A stretch of 11,586 bases of DNA from CAYSWK01 sp964434735 (lineage in GTDB: Archaea > Micrarchaeota > Micrarchaeia > Anstonellales > Bilamarchaeaceae). The notes beneath the pieces were generated by a model. The model was not told where the DNA came from, did no database searches, and saw nothing but the letters and a program-made list of their open reading frames with translations. Positions within the stretch are counted from its first letter, which is position 1. Each line of letters begins with the position of its first letter. Of the stretch, positions 1-5,735 are shown in pieces. A program made the position numbers and the translations under genes. The stretch covers positions 1-11,586 of the forward strand of contig CAYSWK010000032.1 in NCBI GenBank assembly GCA_964434735.1, given 5' to 3'.

Positions 1-286
1 GGGTATGGAAACCCGTCTTCATCATTTTCCCAATCAGCTTTCCGGCGGTCAGCGCCAGAGGGTAGCCATTGCCCGTTCACTTGTTAATACTCCGGAAATT
101 ATTCTTGCAGACGAACCAACCGGAAATCTTGACTCAAAAACAGGTGCAGAGGTTCTTGGCATATTATCTGACCTTCATAAGGAAGGGAAAACGATCGTAA
201 TCATTACTCATGATAACTCCATTACGCGCGTTACCAAACGTACGATACGAATTAAAGATGGAAGAATGGAATCTAAAGAGGTATAA
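1..286 (+). CDS. ABC transporter ATP-binding protein, LolD/MacB type (5'-truncated)
   Basis: This is the C-terminal 94 residues of an ATPase subunit that powers a MacB/LolCDE-type exporter; the family is usually about 220-230 residues, so more than half lies upstream of the window. The reading frame is open from base 2, so the ATG at base 5 is probably internal. Visible in order are the ABC signature (LSGGQRQRVAIARSL), the Walker B strand with catalytic Glu (IILADEP), the D-loop (TGNLDSKTG) and the switch histidine (IITHD). The DEPTGNLDSKTG wording is characteristic of the LolD/MacB branch. Walker A and the Q-loop are outside the window. The stop lies 3 bases before the next gene, and the two permeases that need such an ATPase follow in the same operon. 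The family call is firm; the substrate is unknown. Confidence 0.95.
   Translation, partial: GMETRLHHFPNQLSGGQRQRVAIARSLVNTPEIILADEPTGNLDSKTGAEVLGILSDLHKEGKTIVIITHDNSITRVTKRTIRIKDGRMESKEV
278..282 (+). promoter_or_regulatory. Shine-Dalgarno site for the Ig-like surface protein gene
   Basis: GAGGT lies inside the last codons of the ATPase gene, 7 bases before the ATG at 290. It fits the archaeal anti-Shine-Dalgarno sequence and fixes that start. Confidence 0.6.
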
Positions 287-289
287 TCT

Positions 290-1747
290 ATGAAAAAAAT
301 AGTATTTGCATTAGGAATGTTTCTTTTGTTTTTCGGCACAAGTATGGCTGCATTATCAATTGCAGAGTATACCGTTTCAAAATCAAGCTATGCTCCTGGT
401 GAAGAAGGATATATTACGGTGACGATTGAAAATACTGAGGCTTCTGGCACGGACTATTCCTCCGTAACGGTGCAGCTTCAGAATCCTCCTGAGATAAAAT
501 CCTATACTTCTTATCAAATAGGGGATCTTGAAAGTTCCGCGCAGACAGTCATTACCGTTCCGTTTACTTTGTCTGAAAATGCTTCAGATGGAGTATATAC
601 TATGCGCATGACCGTATTTGGTTATGAAACTACTTCGACGGGCTCACGAACAATAAACACCAAGACTGCACTCATTCCTATCTATGTAGTAAATGAACCA
701 AACCTTGAGATTTCAAGTACTAAAAATACTATTACCGACCTTGATACTCTTCCGATTCTTATTAAGAACAACGGAGGCGTTGCACGAAAACTTTCAATTC
801 GTTTGGGCGGTGATTTTGCTCTTTTTGGTACAAATCAAATTTTTATCAACTCACTTACTGATCGTACCTCCGTTGAGGTTCCCATCGATTCACGTGATTC
901 TGAGGAAGGCGCAGTTTCAATTCCTTTTATTATAGAATATGAAAATGCACTAGGCACTCAAACAAATTCAACAAAATATTTGAGAATTACCTTGAAGAAA
1001 GATGCCCTTGACCTTGGATTTACTCAAAAAAGCGAAATCATCATTAGAAAAGACAGCACCATTAATCTGGTAGTGCGCAATAATGGCGAACGTCTTGAGA
1101 ATGTTCGTTTTTCTTTTGGAACCCAAAATATTCGTTTGAAGAATTTACAGGAGATTTCAGTAGGCGATCTCGCATCAAACCAGGAAGTTCCGGTAAACGC
1201 GCAGGTGTTTGCTGATTTGCCTCCTGGAATTAACCAGGTTCCCGTAGTAGTAAAATGGATTGAAAGCGATGTTGAAAAGGAAGAAACGCTCTCGGTTCCC
1301 CTCACTATTACTTCCGATGCAGATGTCAATGTATTTCTTGATGCCAAACCGAGCCCCCTTACTTCTGGTTCTGAACATACTCTTTCAGTTCTTGTAAGCA
1401 ATTTAGGTTCATATGGTATTGATACTGTTGATGTAAAAATAGGTTCAGAAGCACTCGAACTTCTTGATGTAAGCAACATCAAATATATCGGTTCACTTGA
1501 AAAGGATGATTTCAGTACGGTCCAATTCAAAGTTCGTGTTGGCGAAGCAATTAAAGCAGGCGAGTACCCGCTTACCATTAATGTGGACTACAAAGATCGC
1601 TCCGGCGAGCAAAAAACAAAAGAACTTATTAGAACGATTCAAATCCATTCGCCTTCAAATACTTCCGAAGGAGGCATTCTTCCCTTGGTTTTCATCGTTC
1701 TTCTTGCTGGAGGCGCAGTTTGGTACTTTAAATTTAGGAAAAAATAA
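290..1747 (+). CDS. Membrane-anchored surface protein with four Ig-like (CARDB/NEW3-like) domains
   Basis: A 485-residue protein that should be exported and held to the outside of the membrane. Residues 1-21 form a signal peptide (MKK, hydrophobic core, then a likely cut near Ala20/Ala21). The ectodomain looks like four beta-sandwich units at about 22-134, 136-236, 237-342 and 343-452, each with the CARDB-like pattern of a strand ending in a Val/Ile-x-N-x-G or N-N-G turn (for example IKNNGG, VRNNGE, VSNLGS). A Ser/Thr/Gly linker precedes one transmembrane helix at about 462-481, followed by a short basic cytoplasmic end (KFRKK). It resembles archaeal 'S-layer domain' proteins of the COG1361 type, which often accompany MacB-like transporters. 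Lying between the ATPase and the permeases, it may serve the exporter as an extracellular partner, taking the position MacA has in bacteria, but it is not homologous to MacA. That role is inference; domain boundaries are approximate. Confidence 0.8.
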   Translation: MKKIVFALGMFLLFFGTSMAALSIAEYTVSKSSYAPGEEGYITVTIENTEASGTDYSSVTVQLQNPPEIKSYTSYQIGDLESSAQTVITVPFTLSENASDGVYTMRMTVFGYETTSTGSRTINTKTALIPIYVVNEPNLEISSTKNTITDLDTLPILIKNNGGVARKLSIRLGGDFALFGTNQIFINSLTDRTSVEVPIDSRDSEEGAVSIPFIIEYENALGTQTNSTKYLRITLKKDALDLGFTQKSEIIIRKDSTINLVVRNNGERLENVRFSFGTQNIRLKNLQEISVGDLASNQEVPVNAQVFADLPPGINQVPVVVKWIESDVEKEETLSVPLTITSDADVNVFLDAKPSPLTSGSEHTLSVLVSNLGSYGIDTVDVKIGSEALELLDVSNIKYIGSLEKDDFSTVQFKVRVGEAIKAGEYPLTINVDYKDRSGEQKTKELIRTIQIHSPSNTSEGGILPLVFIVLLAGGAVWYFKFRKK

Positions 1748-1752
1748 GCCAT

Positions 1753-1757
1753 GGAGG
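1753..1757 (+). promoter_or_regulatory. Shine-Dalgarno site for the first permease
   Basis: GGAGG lies 8 bases before the ATG at 1766. It is the strongest ribosome binding site in the window and supports this start; the earlier ATG at 1751 runs into a stop after three codons. Confidence 0.75.
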
Positions 1758-1765
1758 ATTAATTC

Positions 1766-2986
1766 ATGGATTTTAGTGAAATGACGCGGTACGCATTGCA
1801 GAATATGCGCCATCGCCCACTTCGTTCCGCCTTGACAGTTCTTGGAATTGTCGTAGGTATTGCTGCAGTAGTCATTCTTGTCGCGTTGGTTCAAGGCCTT
1901 AAGAATGACGTTGAACGCCAACTTGCAGGGTTTGGCCCCCATACGATTGCAGTAACTCCTGTAAACGTTGAATCTCAAGGATTTTCCTCATCAAGCCAGT
2001 TTACCCCTACTGCCGGAAAATTGTTTGATAAGGATGTAGAACGGATTAAGCGTTTTGCATTTATTGATTCTTTATCACGAATTATTTCAAGCAGGGCCTT
2101 GGTTTCTTTTAAGGATGAGCAGATTTCCTCAACCGTTATTGCCGTGGAACCAGATGATTTTGTAAAAGCAGCCGGCTCTGCAATTGAAGTTTCAGAAGGA
2201 AGGTTTATTTCAGATGTTGATGTGGGCTCAGTAGTTGTTGGCAATTCCCTTGCCAAGGATTCTTTTAAAAAAGAGATAAACCTTGGGAGCACCGTTCTTA
2301 TCGGAGGTAAAAAATATCGTGTAGTTGGAATTCTTAAAAAAAGCGGCACCTCATTCAACCCAACCGATAACGCATTCATAATCAATTTTGACGATGGCAG
2401 GTCATTATTTTCTGACATTTTGCTTCCTGATGAGATTACAGGCATTCGTCTTACGGTTCAGGAAGGGTATGATATGCGTGAATCCAGCCAGGCGATAGAA
2501 GACGAATTGATTTCCGCCCACCGCGTTACAAAAGACACCAAGGATTTTACGCTGGTCACTCCTGATTTCATCAATGACCAGGTAAATTCGATAACAGGTG
2601 CGCTTACGATTTTCCTTGGCGCAATCGGCCTCATCGCGCTTTTAGTAGGGGGCATCGGCATCGCAAACACCATGTATATGTCCGTTCTTGAACGAAGGCG
2701 TGAAATAGGAGTTCTCAAATCGCTTGGATTCAACCAACGCCAGATCCTTACCCTTTTTCTTACTGAAAGTGCGCTTCTGGGCATTCTAGGAGGTGTTTTT
2801 GGTCTCATTATCTCCTTTTTGGTTGTTACCCTTATTTCCCTGGCAACCGGCCTTCCTGCAGAAATTGAATTAAACATTTTTCTAGGATCTCTTGTCTTTT
2901 CCATATGCGTTGGCCTTGCTTCAGGTTATTTTCCGGCACTCGATGCCGCACGTTTGGACCCGGTTGATGCGTTGAGGTATGAGTAG
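1766..2986 (+). CDS. MacB/FtsX-type ABC transporter permease, first paralogue
   Basis: A 406-residue membrane subunit of a MacB/LolC-type exporter. The topology is typical of the family: transmembrane helix 1 at about 21-43, a large extracellular domain at about 45-275, then three helices at about 279-303, 332-358 and 370-391. The N-terminal domain matches the MacB periplasmic-core family, and the C-terminal half is the FtsX-like permease domain. Family hallmarks are GIGIANTM at the end of helix 2 and, just after it, the cytoplasmic coupling segment ERRREIGVLKSLG, which contacts the ATPase. The protein ends in the usual D-P-V-D-A-L-R-Y-E. Such transporters work by mechanotransmission, moving substrates outside the membrane rather than through it. 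The gene is separated by only two bases from a second, homologous permease, so the pair could form a heterodimer. Substrate unknown: a peptide, lipoprotein or lipid are all possible. Confidence 0.93.
   Translation: MDFSEMTRYALQNMRHRPLRSALTVLGIVVGIAAVVILVALVQGLKNDVERQLAGFGPHTIAVTPVNVESQGFSSSSQFTPTAGKLFDKDVERIKRFAFIDSLSRIISSRALVSFKDEQISSTVIAVEPDDFVKAAGSAIEVSEGRFISDVDVGSVVVGNSLAKDSFKKEINLGSTVLIGGKKYRVVGILKKSGTSFNPTDNAFIINFDDGRSLFSDILLPDEITGIRLTVQEGYDMRESSQAIEDELISAHRVTKDTKDFTLVTPDFINDQVNSITGALTIFLGAIGLIALLVGGIGIANTMYMSVLERRREIGVLKSLGFNQRQILTLFLTESALLGILGGVFGLIISFLVVTLISLATGLPAEIELNIFLGSLVFSICVGLASGYFPALDAARLDPVDALRYE
2974..2978 (+). promoter_or_regulatory. Shine-Dalgarno site for the second permease
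   Basis: GAGGT within the last codons of the first permease lies 10 bases before the ATG at 2989. It suggests reinitiation or coupling between the two subunits. Confidence 0.5.
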
Positions 2987-2988
2987 TT

Positions 2989-4209
2989 ATGCAACCTAAA
3001 GATATTCTCATGTACTCGCTTCAAAACCTTTCTAAGCGTAAATTAAGGTCCTGGCTTACTATCATTGGAATCATCATCGGAATTATGTCCTTAGTAGTAA
3101 TTATCTCCGTAAGTGATGGTTTCAAAAAAGACATTGATGATGAGCTTGCATCATTTGGATCAGACCGTATGTTTATAATTCCTGTAAATCTTGGCAGCGG
3201 TTCCTCCTTTTTTACTGCAACAAGCAGGCCGTCTTCAGGAAAACTTTTTGAAAAGGATTTTAACCTTGTTTCAAACACTCCCGGGGTTTTGGTCGCCTCA
3301 AAGCTTGTAACGGGTCGTACAACTATGACGTTTAAGGAAAAATCAATTACTGCAAGCGCTTTTGCAGTCGATGACACGTACTTTGAAGTTTGGAATGATT
3401 ATTATGATTTGGATGAGGGGCGGCTTATTCAAGGAAATGAAAAAGGCGTTGCCGTTTTAGGGTATTCGGCAGCACATGAGCTTTTTGGCAAGCAAAAAAT
3501 AGGTGTAGGCAATTACGTCATAATGGGCGGCAAGAGAATGCGAGTCGTTGGAGTGCTTAAAAAAATAGGCGCTACGTTTTCCCAATCAGACGACCAGTCT
3601 ATTATCATTCCTTTTGATGACGGGAAAGAAATTTTTTCAAAACAGCTTCTAAAAAACGAACTCTCATTCATCTCTTTGCGTGCAGATCCAGGCGCATCCA
3701 TTTCTGACCTGCAGTCCCTTCTTGAAGCCCGCCTTTCTTCCCTTCACAAGCGTTCGGTTGATGACAAGGATTTTTCCGTAATTACTTCTGAATTTGTGAA
3801 TGCCACCATCGGCGGTCTTGTTGGCACCATCAGCCTGTTCCTTCTTTTCATCACCCTCATTTCATCGTTTGTGAGCGGCATAGGCATTGCAAACACCATG
3901 TTCATGTCGGTGGTTGAACGAACCAAGGAAGTGGGGATTCTCAAATCCCTTGGAGCAACGCGTGCGCATATCTTGAATATTTTCGTGCTTGAAGCAGGAA
4001 TCATAGGGTTTGCAGGAGGAATCATAGGTTGTATTCTAGGTTATCTTATTCTTCTTCTTGTTTCATTCGCAGGCATTGCCGTGCTTATTCAATTCCAGAC
4101 CTTTGCCCTTGCCCTCCTCTTCTCATTTGGCGTAGGGATTGTTTCAGGTTATCTTCCGGCACGAAGCGCAAGTAATCTTGTGCCCGTTGAAGCGTTGAGG
4201 TACGACTAG
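2989..4209 (+). CDS. MacB/FtsX-type ABC transporter permease, second paralogue
   Basis: A second 406-residue permease starting two bases after the first one ends. It aligns with its neighbour end to end with almost no gaps: shared landmarks include LRSxLT at 19-24, PVN at 65-67, GKLFxKD at 84-90, a GGK/RVVG/LKK block at 180-192, GIGIANTM at 297-304, the coupling segment ERTKEVGILKSLG and the final P-V-E-A-L-R-Y-D. Helices fall at about 21-43, 280-304, 333-359 and 370-391. The extracellular domain (about 45-275) has diverged most, which suggests two different faces in one transporter. An old tandem duplication is the simplest origin. It shares the upstream ATPase, and no second ATPase follows, so an ATPase homodimer carrying a permease heterodimer, as in LolCDE, is the likely assembly. 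Substrate unknown. Confidence 0.93.
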   Translation: MQPKDILMYSLQNLSKRKLRSWLTIIGIIIGIMSLVVIISVSDGFKKDIDDELASFGSDRMFIIPVNLGSGSSFFTATSRPSSGKLFEKDFNLVSNTPGVLVASKLVTGRTTMTFKEKSITASAFAVDDTYFEVWNDYYDLDEGRLIQGNEKGVAVLGYSAAHELFGKQKIGVGNYVIMGGKRMRVVGVLKKIGATFSQSDDQSIIIPFDDGKEIFSKQLLKNELSFISLRADPGASISDLQSLLEARLSSLHKRSVDDKDFSVITSEFVNATIGGLVGTISLFLLFITLISSFVSGIGIANTMFMSVVERTKEVGILKSLGATRAHILNIFVLEAGIIGFAGGIIGCILGYLILLLVSFAGIAVLIQFQTFALALLFSFGVGIVSGYLPARSASNLVPVEALRYD

Positions 4210-4220
4210 TTTTATTAAAA
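4208..4220 (+). terminator. Possible weak T-rich terminator after the exporter operon
   Basis: A short T-rich stretch (TAGTTTTATTAAA) begins at the stop codon of the second permease. Archaeal termination uses oligo-T in the non-template strand, but this run is short and interrupted, so this is only a suggestion. Confidence 0.25.
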
Positions 4221-4238
4221 ATCAACGGTTACCATCGA

Positions 4239-4247
4239 TTTATAAAT
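4239..4247 (+). promoter_or_regulatory. Archaeal TATA box for the cysteine-repeat lipoprotein
   Basis: TTTATAAAT is a near-ideal archaeal TATA box centred at about 4243. Transcription should begin about 26 bases downstream, near 4269. That places the upstream in-frame ATG at 4255 before the RNA start and favours the ATG at 4276, leaving a leader of only a few bases. Confidence 0.65.
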
Positions 4248-4275
4248 CTCGTTTTTGAAAGACTCCTGTGAGTTT

Positions 4276-5646
4276 ATGAAAAATAAGCTATTGATTTCAA
4301 TTTTACTAGGATTGGTACTGCTTTTTGCAGGATGTACAAGCCAAAAGGCTGACTTGTCAGGTGCAGCACTTGTTCAAGCGTGTGCAGATACTGACGGCGG
4401 TAATATTGTAGGAACAAAAGGAACAACTACTGCTGCAGGAGTTTCCAGAACCGATGCATGTACTGCTGCAGGATTGCTTACCGAATATTATTGTTCTAAT
4501 AATAAATTGACTTCAATTGCAGGCAAATGTCCTGCAGGGCAAACCTGTCAAAACGGTGCATGCGGTAGAGTAACATGCAGTGATTCTGACGGTGGAATTA
4601 ATTCAAATGTGAGGGGCGAAGTGAGCACGAGTTTCAATGGGGGCGCACCCGTGCGTGCAGGTGTTGATGCATGTAATGATGGAACCTCAGTAACTGAACA
4701 GTACTGCAATGGAAATGCGCGTGCAAGCTCAATCATTAGCTGTGGTGCAGGCAACGTATGTGAAAATGGGGCTTGTGTTGCGGCACCTATACAATGTGTC
4801 GATTCAGACAATGGTGCAAATCTTGCAGTTGCAGGTACTGTAACAGTCGGCAACGTAGTATCAAGAGATGCATGCGTTCCAAATATTCCTCGTGTAGTGA
4901 ATGAATTTACGTGCGTGAACAACGCAGCACGAGCAACCACAATTCCCTGTGCGGCAGGGTTTGCATGTTCAAACGGAGCATGTATTGCAGAAACATTTAC
5001 GTGCACGCCATATATAGATGGAGTTAGGTTTGTAAGTTCAGTCACTGGGGAGCCTAATTATGAATTAACACGATATAATCGTTGCGATCCTGAAGCAACT
5101 GTAAGCACTACTTATTCTTGCGATGCAAATAATCAGGCTGTCGCTACAAATACGGAGTGTGCGCAAGGCGAGGCATGTATTTGGAATTCAAATACAAGAC
5201 AAACTGCTTGTACGGCAGTTACGTGTGAAGCCACAGAAAATGGTGTTAGAATTCCATATAATAATTCGGAATTTGTAAATGATTGTACTTACACATACAG
5301 TTGTACTCCGCTTGGAAACGGGGCCCAAATCATGGAATTCAGATACCAGCCTTGTGCTCGAGGAACTGTTTGTCGAAACAACGTATGTGTTGCGTCCCTA
5401 GCGGCATGTACCGATACTGACGGCGGGCAAAACCTTGCAGTCGCAGGAACGACGACTACTACCAACCCTAACGGAGAAGTAAACGGAACTTATACGGATG
5501 AATGTGGCGGTGGAGCGGGCAGTATTAGCGAAAGGGTTTGTCAAGGCACTATCTCTAGAACAGAATTTTTAAGATGTGCAGCAGGACAAATGTGTTCAAA
5601 CGGAGCATGTGTTCCACAAGCACCTGTCCAAAACGAATCAGGATAA
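4276..5646 (+). CDS. Lipoprotein with six tandem six-cysteine repeats
   Basis: A 456-residue exported protein of unknown function. Residues 1-19 are a signal peptide (MKNK, then a leucine-rich core) ending in a lipobox, LFAGC, so Cys20 should be lipidated and tie the protein to the outside of the membrane. The rest is six repeats of 55-70 residues, at about 36-96, 101-167, 174-236, 243-312, 317-371 and 378-445. Each holds six cysteines in the same order: C-x-D-x-D-G-G opening, D-x-C, a Y/F/V-x-C strand, C-x-x-G, then C-x-N-G-A-C. Repeats 4 and 5 have lost the acidic opening and the NGAC ending but keep all six cysteines. This predicts three disulfides per repeat. An in-frame ATG at 4255 would put charged residues and a Cys before the signal peptide and lies upstream of the predicted RNA start, so 4276 is preferred. 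I cannot name the family; a binding or structural surface role is plausible. Confidence 0.85.
   Translation: MKNKLLISILLGLVLLFAGCTSQKADLSGAALVQACADTDGGNIVGTKGTTTAAGVSRTDACTAAGLLTEYYCSNNKLTSIAGKCPAGQTCQNGACGRVTCSDSDGGINSNVRGEVSTSFNGGAPVRAGVDACNDGTSVTEQYCNGNARASSIISCGAGNVCENGACVAAPIQCVDSDNGANLAVAGTVTVGNVVSRDACVPNIPRVVNEFTCVNNAARATTIPCAAGFACSNGACIAETFTCTPYIDGVRFVSSVTGEPNYELTRYNRCDPEATVSTTYSCDANNQAVATNTECAQGEACIWNSNTRQTACTAVTCEATENGVRIPYNNSEFVNDCTYTYSCTPLGNGAQIMEFRYQPCARGTVCRNNVCVASLAACTDTDGGQNLAVAGTTTTTNPNGEVNGTYTDECGGGAGSISERVCQGTISRTEFLRCAAGQMCSNGACVPQAPVQNESG
4381..5610 (+). repeat. Six tandem protein repeats, six cysteines each
   Basis: Cysteine-bounded units lie at 4381-4563, 4576-4776, 4795-4983, 5002-5211, 5224-5388 and 5407-5610. 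Units 1, 2, 3 and 6 open with Asp-x-Asp-(Gly/Asn)-Gly and close with Asn-Gly-Ala-Cys. Units 4 and 5 are divergent but have the full cysteine set. The DNA itself is well diverged between units, so this is an old protein-level repeat rather than a fresh DNA duplication. Confidence 0.85.
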
Positions 5647-5680
5647 TCTCTTTTTTTCTTTTTCTTCTTTTTATTTTCCC
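5647..5680 (+). terminator. Oligo-T archaeal terminator after the lipoprotein gene
   Basis: Directly after the stop codon is an almost pure pyrimidine tract with several runs of 3-8 T and no stem-loop. This is the usual form of an intrinsic archaeal terminator, and it separates the lipoprotein gene from topA. Confidence 0.7.
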
Positions 5681-5693
5681 CGTATGATTCAAA

Positions 5694-5699
5694 TTTAAA
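5694..5699 (+). promoter_or_regulatory. Probable TATA box for topA
   Basis: TTTAAA within an A/T block (AAATTTAAAC at 5691-5700) lies about 40 bases before the topA ATG. The predicted RNA start is near 5722, giving a leader of about 14 bases with no clear Shine-Dalgarno site. Confidence 0.5.
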
Positions 5700-5735
5700 C
5701 CTTTCCCCCGTGAAAAGTGTACGGATTGAATTTGT

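Noticed and set aside
1024..1578. Long open frame on the - strand opposite the Ig-like surface protein gene
   Set aside because: It lies wholly antisense to a clear gene, its translation is Ser/Thr/Arg-rich without domains, and no promoter or ribosome binding site precedes it. It is a codon-usage shadow.
1975..2904. Two - strand open frames opposite the first permease, with similar ones opposite the second
   Set aside because: Similar shadows appear at matching places in both permeases, as expected from the homologous sense sequence; no independent coding signal is seen.
4255..4275. Longer start for the lipoprotein gene at the ATG at 4255
   Set aside because: It is only 8 bases after the TATA box, before the predicted RNA start, and it adds charged residues and a cysteine in front of an otherwise standard signal peptide.
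4548..5045. - strand open frame opposite the cysteine-repeat lipoprotein
   Set aside because: It is the reverse complement of the repeats, so its own periodicity is inherited from them; no start signals.
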